A DNA stretch of 64,000 nucleotides from JTS-RE37 sp041744575 (GTDB lineage Bacteria; Bacteroidota; Bacteroidia; Flavobacteriales; Flavobacteriaceae): NCBI GenBank assembly GCA_041744575.1, contig JBGTKP010000024.1, positions 46,039-110,038 on the forward strand, written 5' to 3'. Below, piece by piece: positions 26,965 through 36,663 of this stretch. The notes under the pieces were generated by a model. The model saw nothing but the letters and a program-made list of their open reading frames with translations, had not been told where the DNA came from and did not search any database. The translations under genes were made by a program, and so were the position numbers. How positions within the stretch are numbered: position 1 is the stretch's first letter; each line of letters begins with the position of its first letter.

Positions 26965-28047
26965 ATGGAAAATTCAAAAGAAATGAGGCACTGGCTGGAT
27001 AAGATGAACTTAACACATCCTCTTGTCATTGCAGGACCCTGCAGCGCTGAGACGGAACAGCAGGTATTACAGGTTGCACATGAACTGAAGGACACAGATG
27101 TAAATTTTTACCGTGCAGGCATCTGGAAGCCACGCACAAGGCCCGGAAATTTTGAAGGGGTCGGAGCCATTGGCCTGAAATGGTTGCAAAAGGTGAAACA
27201 GGAAACCGGTCTGAAAACCGCGACCGAGGTGGCGAACCGGGCACATGTAGACCTCGCCCTGGAACATGATGTGGATCTTTTGTGGATTGGCGCAAGGTCT
27301 ACCGTGAGCCCGTTCATTGTTCAGGAAATAGCAGATGCCCTGGCAGGAACAGACAAGATTGTGCTTGTTAAAAATCCCGTAAATCCGGACCTTTCTTTAT
27401 GGTTGGGCGCTGTCGAACGATTGAAAACGGCCAACATCACCAAATTGGGTGTTATACACCGGGGATTTTCCACTTATGAAAAAACAAAATACCGCAATAT
27501 ACCTGAATGGCAGCTGGCCATTGAGCTGCAGACCAAGTTTCCCGATCTGCCGCTCATCAATGACCCCTCACATATTACAGGGAAGAGAGACATGATTTTT
27601 GATGTATCACAAACCGCACTTGACCTTAATTTTGACGGCCTTATGATAGAAACCCATTGTGATCCTGACAATGCGTGGAGTGACGCGGCACAACAGGTAA
27701 CACCAAAAAGGCTCATACAAATCATGCAGGATCTTAAAATCAGGAAAGAAACCAATGAGGAGGCAGAATACACTTCGCGCTTAAATAACCTGCGGGCCCA
27801 AATAGACATAATAGATAATCAGCTGATTGAAACCCTTGGTAAAAGGATGAAAGTGGCCGATGGCATCGGGGCCCTGAAAAAGCAGAAAAATGTCGCAGTG
27901 CTACAGACCAACCGATGGAATGCTATTCTTGGAAAAATGATCCTCGAAGGCGAATCCAATGGTCTGAGCGAGGAATTTGTGCTCAAGATGTTTAAGGCCA
28001 TTCATCAGGAATCGATCAACCATCAGGAGAAGGTCATCAATGACTGA
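26965..28047 (+). CDS. DAHP synthase fused to chorismate mutase
   Basis: The first 255 or so residues are a type I-beta 3-deoxy-7-phosphoheptulonate synthase (VIAGPCSAETEQQV, FYRAGIWKPRTRPGNFEG, NDPSHITGKRD, ETHCDPDNAWSD). Residues of about 268-355 are an AroQ-type chorismate mutase (LRAQIDIIDNQLIETLGKRM). The protein therefore runs the first shikimate step and the conversion of chorismate to prephenate; the mutase domain usually makes such synthases sensitive to prephenate or chorismate. It closes an operon in which dehydratase and dehydrogenase lack their own mutase. Confidence 0.94.
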   Translation: MENSKEMRHWLDKMNLTHPLVIAGPCSAETEQQVLQVAHELKDTDVNFYRAGIWKPRTRPGNFEGVGAIGLKWLQKVKQETGLKTATEVANRAHVDLALEHDVDLLWIGARSTVSPFIVQEIADALAGTDKIVLVKNPVNPDLSLWLGAVERLKTANITKLGVIHRGFSTYEKTKYRNIPEWQLAIELQTKFPDLPLINDPSHITGKRDMIFDVSQTALDLNFDGLMIETHCDPDNAWSDAAQQVTPKRLIQIMQDLKIRKETNEEAEYTSRLNNLRAQIDIIDNQLIETLGKRMKVADGIGALKKQKNVAVLQTNRWNAILGKMILEGESNGLSEEFVLKMFKAIHQESINHQEKVIND

Positions 28048-28157
28048 GTGATAGGGGTTCCGATCCTGATTAAAATGGAGGGGATCGAATTATTTCTCAT
28101 AGAACTGTAACAATTTCTGAGAGAGAAGGTCTTTTAGGAAACAGCAATCTCATTATT

Positions 28158-28835
28158 ATGACAAAAATATTCACCCTCTGCCTGGCCCTGTGTGCCGTAA
28201 ATGTATTTTCGCAACGTATAATCGACCGCGAGTTGGAATCCTTCAGCGAAATTAAAGTCTTTGACCTTATTGAAGTCAACCTGATTAAATCTGAAGAGAA
28301 CAGAATCCTTATCAAGGGAAAAAGGGTGGATGATGTTCAATGGGTGAATAAGGACGGCGTACTGAAACTGCGCATGCGGCTCGAAAAGAAGTTTCAGGGC
28401 GAGGAGACACTGATCGAAGTATACTATAAAAATCTCGACATTATTGATAGTAATGAAGGGTCCAGAATCGTCTGTAATGAAACTGTCCGGAAGGACCATA
28501 TTGTACTCAGGGCACAGGAGGGAGCCAGGATTAAAATAGGGATGGATGTGGGAAGTGCAGATATCCGTGCGGTGACGGGAGGAATTGTTGAAGCTTCCGG
28601 GATCGCTGCCAGCCAAATGATTGTGCTTAATACCGGGGGGATTTTTGAAGGCCGGGATCTGAAAACTGAAGTCGCAAATATCCGGGTTTCCGCGGGAGGT
28701 GAGGCGTCAATTTTTGCCTCAGAAGCGGTGGATATTTCTGTAAGGGCCGGGGGTGATGTGGTGGTTTACGGTAACCCTAAAGAAGTACATAAGTCCACAC
28801 TGGCCGGAGGCCGGATTATGATCCGCGATTTTTAA
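28158..28835 (+). CDS. Secreted GIN-domain (DUF2807) protein
   Basis: A 225-residue protein with signal peptide MTKIFTLCLALCAVNVFSQ and then a beta-rich region of repeated short strands (GIVEASGIAASQMIVLNTGG, VSAGGEASIFASEAVDISV, RAGGDVVVYGNP) typical of the head GIN domain. No lipobox is present, unlike the otherwise similar protein at 20592. Envelope location is likely; function is not known. It ends just before a strong terminator. Confidence 0.78.
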   Translation: MTKIFTLCLALCAVNVFSQRIIDRELESFSEIKVFDLIEVNLIKSEENRILIKGKRVDDVQWVNKDGVLKLRMRLEKKFQGEETLIEVYYKNLDIIDSNEGSRIVCNETVRKDHIVLRAQEGARIKIGMDVGSADIRAVTGGIVEASGIAASQMIVLNTGGIFEGRDLKTEVANIRVSAGGEASIFASEAVDISVRAGGDVVVYGNPKEVHKSTLAGGRIMIRDF

Positions 28836-28845
28836 TCTATTAAGG

Positions 28846-28886
28846 AAAAGCCGGCACAATCCCGTGATCGGCTTTTCTTTTTTTTG
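28846..28886 (+). terminator. Intrinsic terminator after the GIN-domain gene
   Basis: AAAAGCCG (28846-28853) pairs with CGGCTTTT (28869-28876) and a long T run follows. It ends the transcript of the GIN-domain gene and faces the 3' end of the decayed gene on the other strand. Confidence 0.75.
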
Positions 28887-28890
28887 GAGG

Positions 28891-29352
28891 CTATATTAAT
28901 GGCGGTGCAGCGTACTTCTTAAATACATACCGTGTTATAAAGATCCCCTGCCCATCATCTTTCCCGCCGTCACTTTCCACGGCACTGGTTACAAAGGCCA
29001 GTTCCCATCCTTGTGCAGCCATTGTATTGATCATGGAGCTAAGCTAGGCGTCGTTGGCTGCAATATTCTGAAAGCGGATGTCTCCGATATTGTAAAAGTT
29101 AAGTAACTTCGTTTCCTCGAAATTTTTTACCCTTATCTCGGGCCTTTCCGATTTGTTCCTGGTATTATCTTCTTCGGTCTGGACACTGGAATATTCCTAA
29201 TAGTCCTTCTCTTCCAGGACATTGATGATCCACGACCGGCCAAGGCCGCCTGGGACGATAGACTCTACGCTTGTGATGACTTTGTATTGCTGGGCGGATA
29301 CATTAAAAGTTGCAGCCATCGCCAGTCCTAAAAAAATGGCCAGATTTTTTAT
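28891..29352 (-). pseudogene. Decayed gene for a small secreted flavobacterial protein
   Basis: Read on the minus strand from 29352 this 154-codon frame would encode a signal peptide (KNLAIFLGLAMAATFNVSAQ) and a conserved-looking domain ending in GIFITRYVFKKY. The expected start codon is ATA instead of ATG at 29352-29350, and two in-frame TAG stops interrupt it at 29199-29197 and 29046-29044. The frame is otherwise preserved, so decay seems recent. A TATATTTG element lies upstream on the same strand. The protein family is unknown to me beyond looking like a common secreted hypothetical of flavobacteria. Sequencing error is less likely because three separate lesions occur. Confidence 0.78.
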
Positions 29353-29455
29353 ATAGACATATTGATTGGTTGGTTCCTGCAGGGTTTTATGCAGCTCAAA
29401 TATAAAAGTTAGTATGACAGGAATATTGTTACTTTGTGATGAAATATAAACATTG

Positions 29456-30406
29456 ATGAAGGGAATTGTTTATAAGTCGACGGGTAGCTGGTATACTGTA
29501 AAAGCTGAAGATGACCGTGTCTACGAATGCCGGATCAAGGGTAAATTCCGAATGAAGGGGATCCGGAGTACGAATCCTGTGGCTGTAGGGGATGAAGTAA
29601 CTTTTGAAACTGAGGTCCATGGAGACTTGACAACTGGAATTATAACCGGGATAGAGGACCGAAGGAATTATATCATCCGAAAATCGGTCAACCTGTCCAA
29701 ACAGACACACATCATCGCCGCCAATATTGATCAGGTATTCCTGCTGATCACCCTGCAGGAACCAAGAACCTACACGGTATTTATTGATCGTTTCCTTGCC
29801 ACCTGTGTGGCCTATGATATCCCTGCAGTTCTGTTGTTCAACAAGACCGACAACTATGGGGAAGGCGTCATGGATGAAGTTAAATACCTGGCCGCAGTCT
29901 ACCGGTCCATAGGGTATATCTGCATTGGAATCTCGGCGAAAACCGGCAGGAATACAGAACAGGTCATAGAATTGATGAAAGGAAAGACCAGTATGTTCGC
30001 AGGTCATTCAGGGGTGGGGAAATCGACCCTGATCAATACCATTGCCCCTCGTTTGAAACTTAAGACCGAAGTGCTATCGGAACAACATCTGCAGGGCCAG
30101 CATACCACTACTTTTGCTGAAATGTTCGACCTGGAGTTTAACGCCAGGATTATTGATACCCCGGGGATTAAAGGGTTCGGGGTAGTAGATATGGAAAATG
30201 AAGAAATCGGGGATTATTTTCCGGAATTCTTCGAATTAAAAGGGAAATGCAGGTTCAGTAACTGCCTGCATCAGGATGAACCGGATTGCGCTGTGAAGAA
30301 GGCCCTTGCCAGAGATGAGGTTTCCTGGAGCCGCTACAAGAGTTATCTGCAAATGTTGAACGGCGAGGAAGACACTTACCGGCTGGATCAGTATGAAGGT
30401 TTATGA
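29456..30406 (+). CDS. rsgA: Ribosome small subunit GTPase RsgA
   Basis: A circularly permuted GTPase that helps mature the 30S subunit. The 316-residue protein has an N-terminal OB-fold, G4 motif FNKTD near 135, P-loop GHSGVGKSTLIN near 182, G3 DTPG, and a C-terminal zinc site CRFSNCLHQDEPDC. Permuted order (G4 before G1) is diagnostic. ATG at 29456 is preferred over the TTG one codon earlier. It overlaps dtd by four bases. Confidence 0.96.
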   Translation: MKGIVYKSTGSWYTVKAEDDRVYECRIKGKFRMKGIRSTNPVAVGDEVTFETEVHGDLTTGIITGIEDRRNYIIRKSVNLSKQTHIIAANIDQVFLLITLQEPRTYTVFIDRFLATCVAYDIPAVLLFNKTDNYGEGVMDEVKYLAAVYRSIGYICIGISAKTGRNTEQVIELMKGKTSMFAGHSGVGKSTLINTIAPRLKLKTEVLSEQHLQGQHTTTFAEMFDLEFNARIIDTPGIKGFGVVDMENEEIGDYFPEFFELKGKCRFSNCLHQDEPDCAVKKALARDEVSWSRYKSYLQMLNGEEDTYRLDQYEGL

Positions 30407-30855
30407 GAGCAGTTGTTCAGCGCACCAGTAAGGCTTCTGTGACCGTGAATCACGAAATCATCGCAACGATCGGAACAGGTCTCGTCGTATTGCTGGGTAT
30501 TACAGATTCAGATGACCAGGAAGACCTTGTCTGGATTTCCAGGAAGATCGTCAACCTCAGGATTTTTAATGACACAAAAGGCATCATGAACAAATCGCTG
30601 CTAGACACAGGCGGAGATGCCATAGTGGTGAGCCAGTTTACATTGTACGCCCAGGTGAAGAAGGGAAACCGGCCATCCTACATTCAGGCTTCCTCCGCTG
30701 AAATTGCCACTCCGCTTTACAATTCCTTTATTGAGCAGATAGAATCGGATCTTGGGAAGAAGGTTGGAAAGGGTGTTTTCGGCGCTGATATGCAGATAGA
30801 ACTTATAAATGACGGTCCCGTAACCATACTTTTGGATTCTAAAAAGAGAGAATAG
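30403..30855 (+). CDS. dtd: D-aminoacyl-tRNA deacylase
   Basis: DTD removes D-amino acids or glycine wrongly attached to tRNA. The 150-residue product has the two defining motifs: SQFTLYAQVKKGNRPS near 78 and the cross-subunit NDGPVTILL near the C terminus (the canonical form is N-x-GPVT). It is translationally coupled to rsgA through an ATGA overlap. Confidence 0.96.
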   Translation: MRAVVQRTSKASVTVNHEIIATIGTGLVVLLGITDSDDQEDLVWISRKIVNLRIFNDTKGIMNKSLLDTGGDAIVVSQFTLYAQVKKGNRPSYIQASSAEIATPLYNSFIEQIESDLGKKVGKGVFGADMQIELINDGPVTILLDSKKRE

Positions 30856-30936
30856 GCCCATTCAACGAATTTATTGAAGTTGAATGTAGGAAATGGGTGA
30901 TTTTTGACGTTGTATTAAACCAACCAATCCAAATCT

Positions 30937-32853
30937 ATGTTTAAGACCATTTGTTGTATTCTTCTGATTTGTTGCGCTTCCCTCTCCTCCCAGGAATTAA
31001 ATTACAACGCATTAACCATCAGCCCCGATCTTCGTGAAAATGCCAATGCCGTCGTGCGCCTTGATGAAATGACTGTTGACCTGCTTGCCGTAGATGAGAT
31101 GCGCATCCGTCTGAAACGAGTCGTTACAGTGCTGAATAAAAGCGGAAACAGACATGCCGGTGCAAGGGTCGGGTATAACAACAGTTTTAAAGTAAGAAAT
31201 GCTGAGGCGCTTATATATGATGCCTTTGGAAATGCGACGAATAAATTCCGGATGAAGGAATTCCAGGATGTCAGTGCCGTTGAAGGAGGAACCTTATATT
31301 CTGATTCCAGGGTACTTGTCCTTGATTATACCCCGGTTCAATATCCGTATACCCTGGAGTTTACCTATGAGGTTTCGACCAGTAATACGGCGAATATTCC
31401 ATCCTGGTATTTTTTGGATGGTTTTCATGTGAGTACAGAAAAAAGCCTTTTCCAGATCAACTATAAGGAACCCGCCCTGCAACCTGTGATTCTGGAAAAA
31501 AACACCGGTCATCTGGGGCTGATGACTTCGGCTACGGCCAATAGTATGCGTTTTGAAGCGTTGAACATCCGCGCAATAAAAGACGAAAGCCAGAGTCCAT
31601 CTTTTAGGACCATTGTACCTCATCTGATGGTCCGGCTTTCTAATTTTGAATATGAGGGGCACCGGGCCTTTGCCGAAAACTGGAAGGATATTGGCTCATG
31701 GGTGCAGACCACACTGTTAAAGGACAGGAACGTACTGCCCGAAGCCACGCTTTTGAAGGCAAGGTCCCTGGTGGCACAGGTCACGGATACCCTGGAGAAA
31801 GCCAGGATCATCTACAAATATGTACAGGACAATACAAGATATATCAGCGTGCAGGTGGGGATTGGCGGATTGCAGCCTATCACTGCATCCGATGTGGATC
31901 GGCTGAAGTATGGGGATTGCAAAGGACTATCCAATTACACCATGGCACTGCTGGAATCCGTAGGAGTGACCGCCTATTATTCCATAGTGCAGGCCGGAAG
32001 TGAAAAGGTGGATTTTGAAGAGGAATTTGCAGATCTCGCCCAGGGGAACCATATCATCCTGGCCATACCTTATGGCGGAGTCTACCATTGGATAGACTGC
32101 ACTTCGTCCGTACTTCCATTTGGTTTTGTTGGCGACTTTACAGATGACCGGAAGGTTCTGGTAGTCAAACCTGAAGGCAGCCAACTTTTGCGCACTCCGG
32201 CCTATGTGGATAAGGACAACCACCAAAAAACAACGGCGGACTACACCCTGAACGAAAAGGGCGGAATTGAAGGTGCCATTGATATTGTTACTTCAGGAAT
32301 TCAATACGACCAACGACTCTATCTCGAAAAGAACACGCCTGAGGAGGTAGACATGCATTATAAAAATTACTGGGAAAACATCAATAATTTGCAGCTGGAT
32401 TCGTACCGCTTTGAAAATAAAAAGGAGGATATTCGATTTAACGAGTCCCTAAGGGTTCATGCAGACCACTATGCTTCTATCAGTGGCAACCGGATATTAT
32501 TTGTACCTAATTCCTTTAATAAAAACACCTTTATCCCGACCCGGCAAAGGTCCAGGGTACTTCCCTTGTACATAAACAGAGGGTTTTGGGACGAAGATGA
32601 ATTCACCATTCGACTGCCAGGAGGATATGAGATTGAGGCCATGCCGACAGAAAAAGTCATCACTTCCGAATTTGGACAATATTCAATGGGCATCACCTAT
32701 AACGACGCGGATCATTCCCTGCAATTCAGGCGCAGTTTTTTTCTGAAGGAAGGAACCTACGGCAGCGACAGGTATGATGCCTACCGGGACTTCAGAAAAG
32801 AGGTTGCAGGCATGGATGGCGCACAGGTCGTCATTGTTAAGCAGGTTCAATAA
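30937..32853 (+). CDS. DUF3857 protein with intact transglutaminase-like domain
   Basis: A 638-residue secreted protein with signal peptide MFKTICCILLICCASLSSQ. Residues of about 50-215 match DUF3857, and about 260-400 form a transglutaminase-like core with a complete Cys-His-Asp set: Cys328 in KYGDCKGLSNY, His372 in GNHIILA, Asp387 in HWIDCTS. A beta-rich C-terminal part follows. It is probably periplasmic and acts as a protease or cross-linking enzyme; the substrate is unknown. The gene after it encodes a paralog that has lost these residues. Confidence 0.82.
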   Translation: MFKTICCILLICCASLSSQELNYNALTISPDLRENANAVVRLDEMTVDLLAVDEMRIRLKRVVTVLNKSGNRHAGARVGYNNSFKVRNAEALIYDAFGNATNKFRMKEFQDVSAVEGGTLYSDSRVLVLDYTPVQYPYTLEFTYEVSTSNTANIPSWYFLDGFHVSTEKSLFQINYKEPALQPVILEKNTGHLGLMTSATANSMRFEALNIRAIKDESQSPSFRTIVPHLMVRLSNFEYEGHRAFAENWKDIGSWVQTTLLKDRNVLPEATLLKARSLVAQVTDTLEKARIIYKYVQDNTRYISVQVGIGGLQPITASDVDRLKYGDCKGLSNYTMALLESVGVTAYYSIVQAGSEKVDFEEEFADLAQGNHIILAIPYGGVYHWIDCTSSVLPFGFVGDFTDDRKVLVVKPEGSQLLRTPAYVDKDNHQKTTADYTLNEKGGIEGAIDIVTSGIQYDQRLYLEKNTPEEVDMHYKNYWENINNLQLDSYRFENKKEDIRFNESLRVHADHYASISGNRILFVPNSFNKNTFIPTRQRSRVLPLYINRGFWDEDEFTIRLPGGYEIEAMPTEKVITSEFGQYSMGITYNDADHSLQFRRSFFLKEGTYGSDRYDAYRDFRKEVAGMDGAQVVIVKQVQ

Positions 32854-32874
32854 CAATCACCAAAACCACATAGT

Positions 32875-34935
32875 ATGATTATTACGTTTAAGCAGCTCCC
32901 TGTCATTGTATTTGTTTTCCTCACTTCCTTTTGCCTGCCGGCCCAGCAGGTAAAGTTCGGTCAGGTGACGGAAGAAGAACTTATGGAAACGGTACATCCC
33001 ACAGATGCCTCTGCTCCCGCAGCGGTTTTATACAGGGAGGTAAAAACCAGTTACAAGTACATACAGGGAGACGGATTTCATGTTTCTACCTCCATTTACG
33101 AAAAGGTAAAAATCTATAATGAAGCAGGTTTCTCCTATGCCACTATTACAGAAAAGTTGTATAAAAACGGTGCCAGTAATGAATCCGTTTCCGGCCTGAA
33201 AGCATTTACCTATAATCTGGAGAACGGACAGATCACTAAAACGAAATTGTCCAAAGAAGACACTTTTTCAAAGTCTCTGAATGATTATTATAATGAGGAA
33301 AAATTCACAATGCCACTTGTAAAAAAAGGGTGTATTCTTGAATATGAGTATAAAATAGAATCTCCTTTTCCCTATGTTCTGGACGACTTTGTTTTGCAAT
33401 ATGACATCCCCATAAAACAACAGGAAATTGTTTTGTCGGCCCCGGAATACTTTGCGTTTAACCCTAAGATCAATGGCTATCTCCAGGTTCGACCTACTTA
33501 CGAAACCAAATCCGGGAAGATCAGCTTTATGTCCACCGAGCGTGGTAGCGGTTTGACTAATTCTGGCTCCAAGTCGACTCTCAGTTCAATTAATTATATC
33601 ATCAGGGTGACACGCATCCAGATGAAAGACGTTCCGGCGCTGAATGAGGAGCCCTATGTGAATGATATGGATAACTACCGGAGTGTGGCGAAGTTTGAAT
33701 TGCAGTATGTACAATTTCCCGAGAGTCCCAGGCAGGCTATAGCGGACAATTGGGAAAATGTGATTAAAAGGATATACGAAAATGACAATTTCGGGGGACA
33801 AATCGGATATGCGGGTTTCTTTAAAGAGGATGTAGCAGCTGTCATTGGAAATCTTACTTCCGAAGCGGAAAAAACAATGGCTGTTTTTAATCATGTACAG
33901 CAACGAATGTCCTGGAATAATTTCACAGGGTATCATACGGATAAAGGAGTAAAGGCTGCCTATAAGGAACGTTCCGGTAACATCGCTGACATCAATCTTA
34001 TTCTGGTATCCATGCTCAGGGCGGCCGGGCTGCAGGCCTATCCGGTACTCATCAGTACCCGTGACAATGGTGTCCCCGTTTTTCCCACCAGGCAAGGGTT
34101 CAACTACGTGATAGCTGCTGTTCAACTGGGCGGTGCCAACCTCTTTCTTGATGCCTCTGATAAGTTTACCACTTCCAATCTCCTGCCTCCCATTGCCCTG
34201 AACTGGTTTGGAAAAATCATAAAGGAAGATGGCACATTTGAAACGGTTTCCGTCTTCCCGGATGAATTGTCCAATGAGATCAATATGATGAATGTGTCTG
34301 TAAACCAGGATGGAGGCATTGACGGCAGGATTCGAAAACAGTATACGGATTACAGGTCCTACATATTCAGGACGAGGTATGCGGCCCTGACCTCTGACGC
34401 ATATCTTGAGCAAGTGGAAAACAACCACCCTGGTCTCGAAATCTTGGGCTATGCCGTTGATGGAAAGTTAAAGACCGGAGCACCGGTGATAGAGAATTTT
34501 GATTTTCATATGGACATGCAGTCGGAAGTAATCGGGGACAGGATCTATTTTTCTCCTTTGTTTTTTAGCGCATTGACCGAGAATCCCTTTAAGGCGGAAA
34601 TCAGAAATTATCCCATTGATTTCAATTATCCCTGGCAGGACAAATTCATGGTGAATATCAGTATTCCTCAAGGCTATGAGGTGACCTCTATGCCTGAGCC
34701 CATATTACTTGCACTTGAAGATGACCTTGGAAGTTTCAGTTTTAATATCCGCCAACAGCAGAACGGACTGCAACTGGCAGTTGAAATGAAAATAAACAAG
34801 GCGGTCATTCCTGCGCACTATTATGAAAACCTCAGGGAATTGTACAAAAAAATAGTGGAGAAAGAGACAGAAAAGGTAGTTTTGACTAAAATAGCCGGCG
34901 ATGGATATTCAGAACGCACAGCAGGAGGTCGATAG
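32875..34935 (+). CDS. DUF3857 protein with degenerate transglutaminase-like domain
   Basis: A 686-residue paralog of the preceding protein, with an N-terminal signal sequence ending near PAQQ. Aligned by the shared GLQAYPVLIS / GVTAYYSIVQ region, the catalytic cysteine is replaced by Ile370 (RSGNIADIN) and the histidine by Tyr (FNYVIAAV); only the Asp (FLDASD) remains. The fold seems kept but it cannot be an ordinary transglutaminase. It begins 21 bases after its neighbour, so the active and inactive partner may form a pair. Function unknown. Confidence 0.8.
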   Translation: MIITFKQLPVIVFVFLTSFCLPAQQVKFGQVTEEELMETVHPTDASAPAAVLYREVKTSYKYIQGDGFHVSTSIYEKVKIYNEAGFSYATITEKLYKNGASNESVSGLKAFTYNLENGQITKTKLSKEDTFSKSLNDYYNEEKFTMPLVKKGCILEYEYKIESPFPYVLDDFVLQYDIPIKQQEIVLSAPEYFAFNPKINGYLQVRPTYETKSGKISFMSTERGSGLTNSGSKSTLSSINYIIRVTRIQMKDVPALNEEPYVNDMDNYRSVAKFELQYVQFPESPRQAIADNWENVIKRIYENDNFGGQIGYAGFFKEDVAAVIGNLTSEAEKTMAVFNHVQQRMSWNNFTGYHTDKGVKAAYKERSGNIADINLILVSMLRAAGLQAYPVLISTRDNGVPVFPTRQGFNYVIAAVQLGGANLFLDASDKFTTSNLLPPIALNWFGKIIKEDGTFETVSVFPDELSNEINMMNVSVNQDGGIDGRIRKQYTDYRSYIFRTRYAALTSDAYLEQVENNHPGLEILGYAVDGKLKTGAPVIENFDFHMDMQSEVIGDRIYFSPLFFSALTENPFKAEIRNYPIDFNYPWQDKFMVNISIPQGYEVTSMPEPILLALEDDLGSFSFNIRQQQNGLQLAVEMKINKAVIPAHYYENLRELYKKIVEKETEKVVLTKIAGDGYSERTAGGR

Positions 34936-35227
34936 ATGGATACAGGCCCACGGGGTCCGTTATTTTAATGAACTGACCAACATGGCCCAACTCACGGAAG
35001 AAGTCGGCGAGGTGGCTCGAATAATTGCACGCCGTTACGGGGAGCAGAGTGAAAAGGAATCTGACAGGGAAAAGGATTTGGGAGAGGAACTTTCAGATGT
35101 GCTCTTTGTCGTATTTTGTCTTGCCAACCAGACCGGTATTGACCTCGAGGAAGCATTCACAAGAAAATTAGCTCTTAAATCCAAAAGGGATCACGCGCGC
35201 CACAAGAACAACGACAAACTTAAATAG
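34901..35227 (+). CDS. MazG-like nucleotide pyrophosphohydrolase
   Basis: A 108-residue all-helical protein with metal-binding acidic motifs EEVGEVAR near 32 and EELSDVLFVV near 65, the E-x-x-E ... E-x-x-D pattern of MazG enzymes that hydrolyse NTPs to NMP and pyrophosphate. It overlaps the preceding gene by 35 bases in another frame and is followed by aroA after 35 bases. Small single-domain MazG proteins vary in substrate, so a house-cleaning role is only likely. Confidence 0.88.
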   Translation: MDIQNAQQEVDRWIQAHGVRYFNELTNMAQLTEEVGEVARIIARRYGEQSEKESDREKDLGEELSDVLFVVFCLANQTGIDLEEAFTRKLALKSKRDHARHKNNDKLK

Positions 35228-35262
35228 CGTTATATTTGTAGGCTGAATTAAAATCATCCACA

Positions 35263-36492
35263 TTGAACATAGCGCTTTCCGGGCCTTCAGGACATCTCCT
35301 GAAAGGCACTATCGATATTACAGGTTCCAAGAGTGAATCTAACCGACTGCTCCTGCTCCAGGCTTTGTATCCCAACCTGAAGCTCGCCAACATGTCCATC
35401 TCCGATGATGCTGAGGCCATGCAAAAGGGGTTGCGTATTACCAGGGGCGAGGTGGACATTCATCATGCCGGGACCGCAATGCGTTTTTTGACCGCCTATC
35501 ATGCCGGAAAAGAAGGTCATGATGTGGTCCTTACGGGCTCTTCCCGGATGCAGGAGCGGCCCATTAAAATTCTTGTGGACGCTTTACGTCAACTCGGGGC
35601 CGATATCTCTTATCTGAAAAGGGAAGGATTTCCTCCCATTCGAATAAAAGGCCAATCACTTTTAAAGGAAAAGGTGTCCCTTCCGGCATCGGTGAGCAGC
35701 CAGTATGTCTCCGCTTTGATTCTTATGGCCCCGCACATGCAAAAAGGCCTTGAGCTTGAACTAACCGGGCAGATTACTTCCCTGCCTTATATAAAAATGA
35801 CCCTCAAGTTGCTGGAACAGATTGGGGTCACAACTTCCTTTGAGGCCAACCGTATCGGCGTGCAACCGAAAGAAACGGTTCCGGACCAGACCATTGTCAT
35901 CGAATCTGACTGGAGTTCAGCCTCTTATTTTTACAGCATCGCAGCCCTTTCAGAACCGGGTACGGAACTGGTCCTTTCTTCCTTCAGGGAGAAAAGCCTG
36001 CAGGGGGACAGGATCATCTCCGATATATACCGGGATTTTGGGGTTACCACCCGGTTCGGAAAAAATACAATGGTCCTTAATAAAATGGCTCACAAAATTC
36101 CGGAGTTGATAGAAGCTGATCTCACCCATGCCCCTGACCTTGCCCAGACCCTGACCGTGACATGTTTCGGACTGGGAACGGGCTGTCATTTGACAGGCCT
36201 TCACACGCTGAAGATAAAAGAAACGGATCGCCTTGAGGCCCTTAAAATGGAATTGACCAAGTTTGGGGCAATGATACGCGTCACGGAAGCATCGCTGAAC
36301 TTGCGCAAAACGGATGGCATCAATGAAGATGTGGATGTGGCCACCTACAATGACCATCGGATGGCTATGGCCTTCGCACCGCTGGCCCTGAAAACACCCC
36401 TGAAGATCAATAACGCAGAAGTAGTTTCTAAGTCATATCCGGGATTTTGGACGGATCTTGAAGTCCTGGGATTTCAAGTGAAAACCCTTTAG
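35263..36492 (+). CDS. aroA: 3-phosphoshikimate 1-carboxyvinyltransferase (EPSP synthase)
   Basis: AroA joins phosphoenolpyruvate to shikimate 3-phosphate, the sixth shikimate step. The 409-residue protein has GSKSESNRLLLLQAL near 21, the PEP region AGTAMRFLTAYHAG near 68, and KETDRLEALKMEL near 322. Start is TTG at 35263: no in-frame ATG lies near, and the N terminus MNIALSGPSGHLLKGTIDITGSKSESNR is complete from there. The LPYIKMTLKLLEQIG and DHRMAMAFAPLAL parts are typical. Confidence 0.95.
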   Translation: MNIALSGPSGHLLKGTIDITGSKSESNRLLLLQALYPNLKLANMSISDDAEAMQKGLRITRGEVDIHHAGTAMRFLTAYHAGKEGHDVVLTGSSRMQERPIKILVDALRQLGADISYLKREGFPPIRIKGQSLLKEKVSLPASVSSQYVSALILMAPHMQKGLELELTGQITSLPYIKMTLKLLEQIGVTTSFEANRIGVQPKETVPDQTIVIESDWSSASYFYSIAALSEPGTELVLSSFREKSLQGDRIISDIYRDFGVTTRFGKNTMVLNKMAHKIPELIEADLTHAPDLAQTLTVTCFGLGTGCHLTGLHTLKIKETDRLEALKMELTKFGAMIRVTEASLNLRKTDGINEDVDVATYNDHRMAMAFAPLALKTPLKINNAEVVSKSYPGFWTDLEVLGFQVKTL

Positions 36493-36663
36493 CCTTTAAT
36501 TTACGCTGTTTTTCTTGACATCCGCTATCTGAGGATTGTATATTTGCCCCCTCTCTGGCGACAGGTAATTATTTATAGGTCGGACCCCCGGGTATTTAAA
36601 GGAATAAATGGCCATTCCCGCAAAGTAAAATCAATTTTAAGCCTGATATACACAAAAGCATTT

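Noticed and set aside
28048..28140. Possible terminator after the DAHP synthase/chorismate mutase gene
   Set aside because: The GATCC/GGATC stem is short, with a long loop and no proper T run.
33586..34428. 280-codon open frame antisense to the second DUF3857 gene
   Set aside because: The plus-strand frame has a signal peptide and domain similarity; the antisense frame shows no motif or start context and is a by-product of codon usage.
36493..36663. preQ1 riboswitch before queA
   Set aside because: No small pseudoknot with the typical C-rich loop and A-rich tail could be found in the gap.
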